A stretch of DNA of 41,441 nt. Source: Bacteroidales bacterium (GTDB lineage: Bacteria; Bacteroidota; Bacteroidia; Bacteroidales; JAGOPY01). A program made the translations under genes and the position numbers. Under the pieces are notes generated by a model, which saw only the letters and a program-made list of their open reading frames with translations, ran no database searches and was not told the origin of the DNA. Positions 36,097-41,441 of this stretch are shown one piece after another; within the stretch, counting starts at the first letter, position 1, and each line of letters begins with the position of its first letter. The stretch covers positions 1 to 41,441 of the forward strand of contig DAOWEV010000210.1 of the NCBI GenBank assembly GCA_030638325.1, given 5' to 3'.

Positions 36097-36870
36097 TCAA
36101 ATAATCTTATTCATAATATTCTTGAACCTCGTATTACTTATGGGGTGGTTTGCAATCACTTTTCCATTAAATATGATGCAGAAAGTTCCGAATGCACATG
36201 GACTATCCTGGGCTTCTTTGTAGTTCCGGAGTTCGATGATGTTGGGTTTCAGACTGTATACCTTCTCAGCTGTCTCAGATATTTCTTTAACATTCTTTAC
36301 CGTGTAAGGACATTGATCTGCCCTGATTATGGTCAAGCCCTTAGCATACTTTTTTAGTCTTTGTTCCCAATTTCCCTTGAATTTTGGGACAACTGCGTTT
36401 GTATTAAATCTTTTCACAAGTAACTCAAAATCCGGTGGTGCTTTATCTGCCTGTTGAAAGCCGTATTTTATAAATATTTCCTTACCCGCCATAAATGCCC
36501 CTTTCCGTGTGACAACTGCCACGCCCTGCATATTTTCCTTGTTTGCATCTTTTACACATTCATCCAATAAAAGCGATGCATAACCTCGCCCCTTGTATGC
36601 ACTTTTATAACCAACAAAAAGACAATGAATGAACATATACCCTATGGCTTCAACAGGTCTCCAGCAATATTCACCCGGAATGTATTCAATCATGCCCTGG
36701 GCCCCACCCTCTTCCGAGTACAATGTTTTGATCTTCAGGCCTTCCGAAAATCGGTCTTTTAACCAACCTAACTTTTCCGGATATCCTGCTGTCTTAATAT
36801 TCTTATATCCGCAGACTCCGTATTTATGAATATTGTCTGCATCTGTATCAATTATCTTTATCGTATCCAT
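36097..36870 (-). CDS. GNAT acetyltransferase fused to a YoaP-like C-terminal domain
   Basis: GNAT: YKGRGYASLLLDECVKDA; C-terminus TIIRADQCPYTVKNVKEISETAEK...FGTFCIIFNGKVIANHPISNTRFKNIM. Confidence 0.82.
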   Translation of the reverse strand: MDTIKIIDTDADNIHKYGVCGYKNIKTAGYPEKLGWLKDRFSEGLKIKTLYSEEGGAQGMIEYIPGEYCWRPVEAIGYMFIHCLFVGYKSAYKGRGYASLLLDECVKDANKENMQGVAVVTRKGAFMAGKEIFIKYGFQQADKAPPDFELLVKRFNTNAVVPKFKGNWEQRLKKYAKGLTIIRADQCPYTVKNVKEISETAEKVYSLKPNIIELRNYKEAQDSPCAFGTFCIIFNGKVIANHPISNTRFKNIMNKII

Positions 36871-36986
36871 TGGTCATCACTCTTTAAATATTGTTTTCTG
36901 AACTTACGGATTTGTTTTAATATTCCACCGCTAATATCCGTAAAATATTCCAAATATGCAAGCAGTTAACAGTAAAGGGAATCAAT

Positions 36987-37021
36987 TTAAAATTTATAAT
37001 TTATAATTTAACATTTAACAG
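36987..37021. repeat. heptamer array TTATAAT/TTAAAAT/TTAACAT
   Basis: TTAAAAT TTATAAT TTATAAT TTAACAT TTAACAG. Confidence 0.75.
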
Positions 37022-37029
37022 GAATCCCA

Positions 37030-37037
37030 TATCTTTG
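37030..37037 (+). promoter_or_regulatory. -7 box TATCTTTG upstream of lgt
   Basis: TAnnTTTG match 17 nt before the ATG. Confidence 0.45.
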
Positions 37038-37054
37038 CAACAAAAGAATCTTGA

Positions 37055-38236
37055 ATGTATCCGAAGATAAGTGACTTCATAAATGACGTTTTCGGCACGG
37101 ATATCCATCTGCCTGTGCAGACTTACGGGTTTTTCCTGGCATGGGCCTTTATAATTGCCGGTTCGCTGGCTTATCTTGAGCTTAAAAGAAAAGAGAAAGA
37201 TGGGTTGATCTCAGCCAGGGAAAGAACTGTTATCAAAGGCAGGCCGGCCTCATGGCAAGAACTTCTAATCACCGGGATTATCAGCTTTATCGTAGGGTAT
37301 AAAATGGCAGGTATCGTTTTGGAATACGATATTTTCAGTACCGATCCACAGGCCTATATATTTTCAAGCCAGGGAAGCTGGATTGCAGGAGTGATCCTGG
37401 CAGCCATATTCGTTTATCTCAAATACAGAAACAAGCAGAAACAAAAGCTGGCAAAGCCCATAACTGTCCGGGAAACTGTGCATCCTTACCAGCTTACAGG
37501 CAATATCATACTGGTGGCTGCCGTGGCAGGGATCATTGGCTCTAAGATCTTTGAAGTGGCTGAGCACCCGGATGACCTGATCAGGGATCCCATGGGTACC
37601 TTGTTTTCTTTCAGTGGCCTGACTTTTTACGGGGGCTTGATCGTGGCGGCTTTTGCCGTGTGCTTTTATGCAGAAAAGAACGGCATTCGCTGGCCGGTCA
37701 TAGCTGACATAGTGGCTCCTTCACTGATGATCGCTTACGGTACCGGCCGTATTGGCTGCCAGGTATCCGGAGATGGCTGCTGGGGTATTGTAAACACCCA
37801 CCCGAAACCGGAATGGATGGGTTTCCTGCCCGACTGGATGTGGGCCTACAATTACCCGCATAATGTCATCAACGAAGGAATCCCGATAGCAGATTGCCAT
37901 GGAGCCCATTGTTTTATCCTGGATCAGCCCGTATTCCCCACACCCTTCTATGAAACAGTAATTGCGATTATCTTCTTCACTGTCCTCTGGAGCATCCGTA
38001 AACGAATCATGATACCCGGGATGTTATTCGCTATTTACCTTATCCTGAATGGAATAGCGAGGTTCTTCATAGAAAAGATCAGGGTCAATATACGTTATGA
38101 TGTCGCCGGTATCAAAGCAACCCAGGCAGGGTTCATCGCAATTATGCTTGTGCTTGCCGGGATCGCCGGTATATTCTATTTCAGATACCGGTATAGAAAA
38201 GCATACACAAATAAGAACCCCGGCCATGGATCTTGA
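37055..38236 (+). CDS. lgt: prolipoprotein diacylglyceryl transferase
   Basis: FYGGLIVAAFAVCFYAEKNGI, IAYGTGRIGCQVSGDGCWG, FYETVIAIIFFTVLW, NGIARFFIEKIRVN. Confidence 0.93.
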   Translation: MYPKISDFINDVFGTDIHLPVQTYGFFLAWAFIIAGSLAYLELKRKEKDGLISARERTVIKGRPASWQELLITGIISFIVGYKMAGIVLEYDIFSTDPQAYIFSSQGSWIAGVILAAIFVYLKYRNKQKQKLAKPITVRETVHPYQLTGNIILVAAVAGIIGSKIFEVAEHPDDLIRDPMGTLFSFSGLTFYGGLIVAAFAVCFYAEKNGIRWPVIADIVAPSLMIAYGTGRIGCQVSGDGCWGIVNTHPKPEWMGFLPDWMWAYNYPHNVINEGIPIADCHGAHCFILDQPVFPTPFYETVIAIIFFTVLWSIRKRIMIPGMLFAIYLILNGIARFFIEKIRVNIRYDVAGIKATQAGFIAIMLVLAGIAGIFYFRYRYRKAYTNKNPGHGS

Positions 38237-39014
38237 ACTACTTACCAACCAGGTTTGCACCCTTTGCAGAGGCACCGGCCAGTTTATTCAGGAGGAAGCC
38301 AGGAAGATCTCTCCCCAGGATATTGAAGAAAAAAGCAGGCACAATTTTGTCACTTATGTTGATAAGGTAGCAGAGGAGAGATTGATAGCCAAACTTTCGA
38401 AAGCCATTCCCGAGGCCGGTTTCATAGCTGAAGAGGGCACCAGTACAATGACAAGCCGGGATGTCAACTGGATCATTGACCCGCTTGACGGCACCACCAA
38501 TTTTATTCATGCCGTGCCCATATATTCCATCAGTATTGCACTCAGATACCATGATGAGATCATACTGGGGGTTGTTTACGAAATTAACCTGAAAGAGTGC
38601 TTTTATAGCTGGAAAAACAGTCCGGCCTTTCTGAACGGGCAAAAGATACATGTATCGAAGGCGAATGGTTTGAACGATTCCCTTTTGGCCACGGGATTTC
38701 CATACGATGACCGGGGAAAAACAGGTAAATACCTGGAGCTGTTCAGGCAGCTATTACTTAACAGCCGGGGCATTCGCAGGCTGGGCTCGGCTGCTGTTGA
38801 CCTGGCTTATGTGGCCTGTGGCCGCTTCGACGGATTCTATGAATACGGACTGAACCCCTGGGATGTGGCTGCCGGTGCCTTTATCGTTCAACAAGCCGGT
38901 GGACAGGTAACAGATTTCAGCGGAGGAGATAATTTTTTGCATGGTAAGCAGTTAATATCCAGTAACGGACTTATCCATCAGGAGATGCTGGATATCCTGT
39001 CGAATTACTTTTAG
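38226..39014 (+). CDS. inositol monophosphatase family protein
   Basis: IAEEGTST, WIIDPLDGTTNFIHAVPIYSISIAL, LGSAAVDLAYVACGRFDGFYEYGLNPWDVAAGAFIVQQAGG. Start trimmed to ATG 38226, overlapping lgt by 11 bp. Confidence 0.93.
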   Translation: MDLELLTNQVCTLCRGTGQFIQEEARKISPQDIEEKSRHNFVTYVDKVAEERLIAKLSKAIPEAGFIAEEGTSTMTSRDVNWIIDPLDGTTNFIHAVPIYSISIALRYHDEIILGVVYEINLKECFYSWKNSPAFLNGQKIHVSKANGLNDSLLATGFPYDDRGKTGKYLELFRQLLLNSRGIRRLGSAAVDLAYVACGRFDGFYEYGLNPWDVAAGAFIVQQAGGQVTDFSGGDNFLHGKQLISSNGLIHQEMLDILSNYF

Positions 39015-39040
39015 GAGTCGTGAAAATTGCTTTATCAGGA

Positions 39041-39110
39041 TACAGAATACAGGTTGCAGGTTACAGGTTGCAGGTTACAGGTTGCAGGTTACAGGTTGCA
39101 GGTTGCAGGT
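39041..39110. repeat. heptamer array TGCAGGT/TACAGGT
   Basis: TACAGAA then nine TRCAGGT heptads. Confidence 0.9.
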
Positions 39111-39177
39111 TGAGTGAAGTTAAACCCCGTAGGGACACTAATCATATAAATTAACCATTGAAAGTAAAAAACTAAAG

Positions 39178-40539
39178 ATGATGAAAGGCCTTTTAATTAT
39201 ATTGTTTATCATAGCTTCCTTCTGGAATTATTCGGGCGGGCAGGATACAGATGATTCCATGAAGAAAGTCAGGATCTATAAATTCGATATCAAGAAGGAG
39301 ATCGCTCCGCCGGTATGGCATTCCACCAAACTGGCCTTTGCAGAAGCCGAAGCTATGGATGCCGACATCGTGCTCCTCCACCTCAACACCTATGGCGGGA
39401 TGCTCGAGTCGGCCGATTCCATCCGGAACCGGATATTGGAATCGGAAATACCGGTATATGTTTTCATCGATCACAATGCTGCTTCTGCGGGTGCCCTGAT
39501 ATCGATCGCCTGCGACAGCATTTACATGGTTCCCGGGGCAACCATCGGGGCGGCGACAGTCGTGGATCAAAAGGGGGAAGTGGTACCTGACAAATACCAA
39601 TCATACATGCGTGCCATGATGCGTTCCACCGCCGAGGCTACCGGCCGTGATCCTGACATAGCCCAGGCTATGGTAGACCCCAGGATAAAGATCGAAGGCA
39701 TCGTCGATTCCGTGAGTGTGTTGACTTTTACTTCCAGCGAGGCGCATCAGCATGGTTACTGCGAAGCTATTTTAAATAATATTCCGGAACTCCTGGAACA
39801 TGCGGGTATTGAAGATTATGAGATCACCGAACAGGAACTGAGCCCACTTGATAAGATCATCAGCTTTCTCATTCATCCCATGGTGAGTGGCTTGCTGATC
39901 ATGGTCATTGTGGGCGGAATATATTTTGAGCTTCAGTCGCCTGGTGTAGGGTTTCCGTTGGGCGCTGCCATCGTGGCTGCGATCATCTATTTTGCACCAT
40001 TGTACCTGGAAGGAATGGCAGATCACTGGGAGATAGTCATGTTTGTTGTGGGTGTGATCCTGATAGCTGTTGAGATCTTCGCCATACCCGGCTTCGGGAT
40101 TGCCGGGGTCAGCGGTATTCTCCTGATCGTTCTCGGACTAACGCTCAGTTTGATCGGGAATGTCGGGTTTGATTTCACAGGCATCAACGCGACTGCAATC
40201 TTTTCTTCATTTTTTCTCGTGATAACGTCAATTTTCCTGGCCATGATACTGTCATACTTTATCACCAGAACCATGTTCACCGAAAACTTTCTTTTCAAGT
40301 CGCTGGCACTGAATACCGTACAAAATTCCGAAGAAGGATACTCGGCCTCATTCCAGGCGTATAAAAATATGATCGGCAAGCAGGGCGAGGCCTTCACTAT
40401 GCTAAGGCCTGCCGGCAAGGTCATCATAGAAGGAAACGTTTACGATGCAACAGTCCTGTCGGGCTTTGTCGAAAAAGGGGACCGGATCGAGGTCGTAAAA
40501 TATGAAACCTCACAATTGTTTGTCCGGAAAATAACCTAA
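39178..40539 (+). CDS. NfeD family membrane serine protease (ClpP-like domain plus C-terminal OB fold)
   Basis: ADIVLLHLNTYGGMLESADSIRNRIL, IDHNAASAGALISIACDSIYMVPGATIGAATVV, multiple TMs, C-terminal GKQGEAFTMLRPAGKVIIEGNVYDA. Confidence 0.93.
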   Translation: MMKGLLIILFIIASFWNYSGGQDTDDSMKKVRIYKFDIKKEIAPPVWHSTKLAFAEAEAMDADIVLLHLNTYGGMLESADSIRNRILESEIPVYVFIDHNAASAGALISIACDSIYMVPGATIGAATVVDQKGEVVPDKYQSYMRAMMRSTAEATGRDPDIAQAMVDPRIKIEGIVDSVSVLTFTSSEAHQHGYCEAILNNIPELLEHAGIEDYEITEQELSPLDKIISFLIHPMVSGLLIMVIVGGIYFELQSPGVGFPLGAAIVAAIIYFAPLYLEGMADHWEIVMFVVGVILIAVEIFAIPGFGIAGVSGILLIVLGLTLSLIGNVGFDFTGINATAIFSSFFLVITSIFLAMILSYFITRTMFTENFLFKSLALNTVQNSEEGYSASFQAYKNMIGKQGEAFTMLRPAGKVIIEGNVYDATVLSGFVEKGDRIEVVKYETSQLFVRKIT

Positions 40540-40589
40540 CCCGGATAAACCGGAATTTTGAATTTTAAATTATAAATTTTAAATGTTTT
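40535..40589. repeat. 55-bp dispersed repeat copy 2
   Basis: cctaacccggataaaccggaattttgaattttaaattataaattttaaatgtttt; 52/55 identical to 10120-10174. Confidence 0.88.
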
Positions 40590-40749
40590 GCCAAAAAATG
40601 ACAAGATATTTTTTTTAAGTCGCTAAAATGTTAAATTCACAAATTGATCTATTGCGAAGCCAAAAGTAAAATTGCTCTGGCCCTCCGGTCTTCGGACTTC
40701 CGACTTGCTCTTTAGGACGATAGGAATTAATCAGGATAAAACCATCAAC

Positions 40750-41259
40750 ATGAACAACCGTATTGAATTAATCCGGGGCGACATTACAAAACTGCAGGTA
40801 GATGCCATTGTGAATGCTGCCAACTCCAGCCTGCTGGGGGGCGGTGGTGTGGATGGGGCCATTCACAGGGCCGCCGGACCGGAGCTCGTGGCAGAATGCC
40901 GGGCGCTCCACGGATGTGCTACCGGAGAAGCAAAGATCACCAAAGGATATAAGTTACCGGCCAAATATGTAATACATACCGTTGGCCCGGTTTTCGGCAG
41001 AAATCCTTCCCGCCAGGAAGAGCAGTTGAAGGGGTGCTATTACAACAGCCTGAAGCTGGCTGTCGAAAACAATTGCAAGACCATAGCATTCCCAAATATC
41101 AGCACCGGGGCCTACGGTTATCCGAAATCAGAAGCTGCCATGATTGCAGTCAATGCTGCCAAGGCTTTTCCGGACAATAACAACTCTATTGAAAAGGTCA
41201 TTTTTGTTTGTTTTGATGATGAAAACTATGCAATCTATAAGAAGCTGTTAAACAGCTAA
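40750..41259 (+). CDS. macro domain protein (O-acetyl-ADP-ribose deacetylase-like)
   Basis: DAIVNAANSSLLGGGGVDGAIHRAAGPELVAECR, GEAKITKGYKLPAKYVIHTVGPV, AFPNISTGAYGYPKSEAA. Start trimmed to the internal ATG. Confidence 0.94.
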   Translation: MNNRIELIRGDITKLQVDAIVNAANSSLLGGGGVDGAIHRAAGPELVAECRALHGCATGEAKITKGYKLPAKYVIHTVGPVFGRNPSRQEEQLKGCYYNSLKLAVENNCKTIAFPNISTGAYGYPKSEAAMIAVNAAKAFPDNNNSIEKVIFVCFDDENYAIYKKLLNS

Positions 41260-41370
41260 GCCACAAACTGACATTGTGTCTTATTAATGATGCAGAATGG
41301 CAGGGACAGCTGCAACCAACAATCCCAACCTCCTCCGACATTACGGAATTTCACTTCCTTCAACCTGCAA

Positions 41371-41441
41371 CCTGATAACTGTTTCCTGATAACTGTTTCC
41401 TGATAACTGTTTCCTGATAACTGTTTCCTGATAACTGTTTC
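41371..41441. repeat. tandem array, 14-bp unit CCTGATAACTGTTT, 5 copies, cut by the window end
   Basis: Five identical units plus one base. Confidence 0.95.

Noticed and set aside
38097-38225. Upstream extension of the inositol monophosphatase ORF
   Set aside because: Lies within lgt; family homology starts near ATG 38226.
39041-39110. Possible CRISPR array
   Set aside because: Contiguous 7-nt units with no spacers; the same applies to 1-156 and 41371-41441. No cas genes.
40672-40749. Upstream extension of the macro domain ORF
   Set aside because: It translates GACTTCC-type repeat sequence; the family start is MNNRIELIRGDI.
40750-41259. Macro domain as part of a toxin-antitoxin or defence system
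   Set aside because: No DarT-like or other toxin gene adjacent; it looks like a standalone OAADPr deacetylase.

Overview
The window is a chromosomal segment of a Bacteroidota (probably Bacteroidales-like) genome. Support for that placement: TAnnTTTG-type promoters, a T9SS sorting domain, a GWxTD protein, DUF4293 and DUF5063 proteins, and a FeoA-FeoB fusion. Most coding content is housekeeping: Sua5/YrdC, TylF-like methyltransferase, Ugd, UDP-glucuronate decarboxylase, RfbD, phosphoglucomutase, GreA-like, DUF5063, FeoAB, alpha-2-macroglobulin plus PBP1C, TPR lipoprotein, RecA, Nth, ECF sigma, UvrA, RlmB, a T9SS papain-like protease, GWxTD, a double TonB_C protein, phosphoesterase, DUF4293, GNAT-YoaP, Lgt, inositol monophosphatase, NfeD and a macro domain protein. 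RNA genes are a small SRP RNA and tRNA-Lys(TTT). I see no CRISPR, prophage or defence island. The notable signal is between genes. Roughly 18 intergenic spacers carry short tandem arrays with unrelated-looking sequences but the same 7-nt period. In several spacers the 7-nt register continues without an indel while the motif changes or inverts. Seven arrays start inside or at a stop codon. Other points: a FISUMP-domain gene broken by one amber codon, a 26-codon fossil of a REP-associated transposase among REP-like hairpins, a REP-like 25-nt tail shared by two hairpins, and several dispersed 34-55 bp repeats. All homology calls are by eye from motifs; no search was run.
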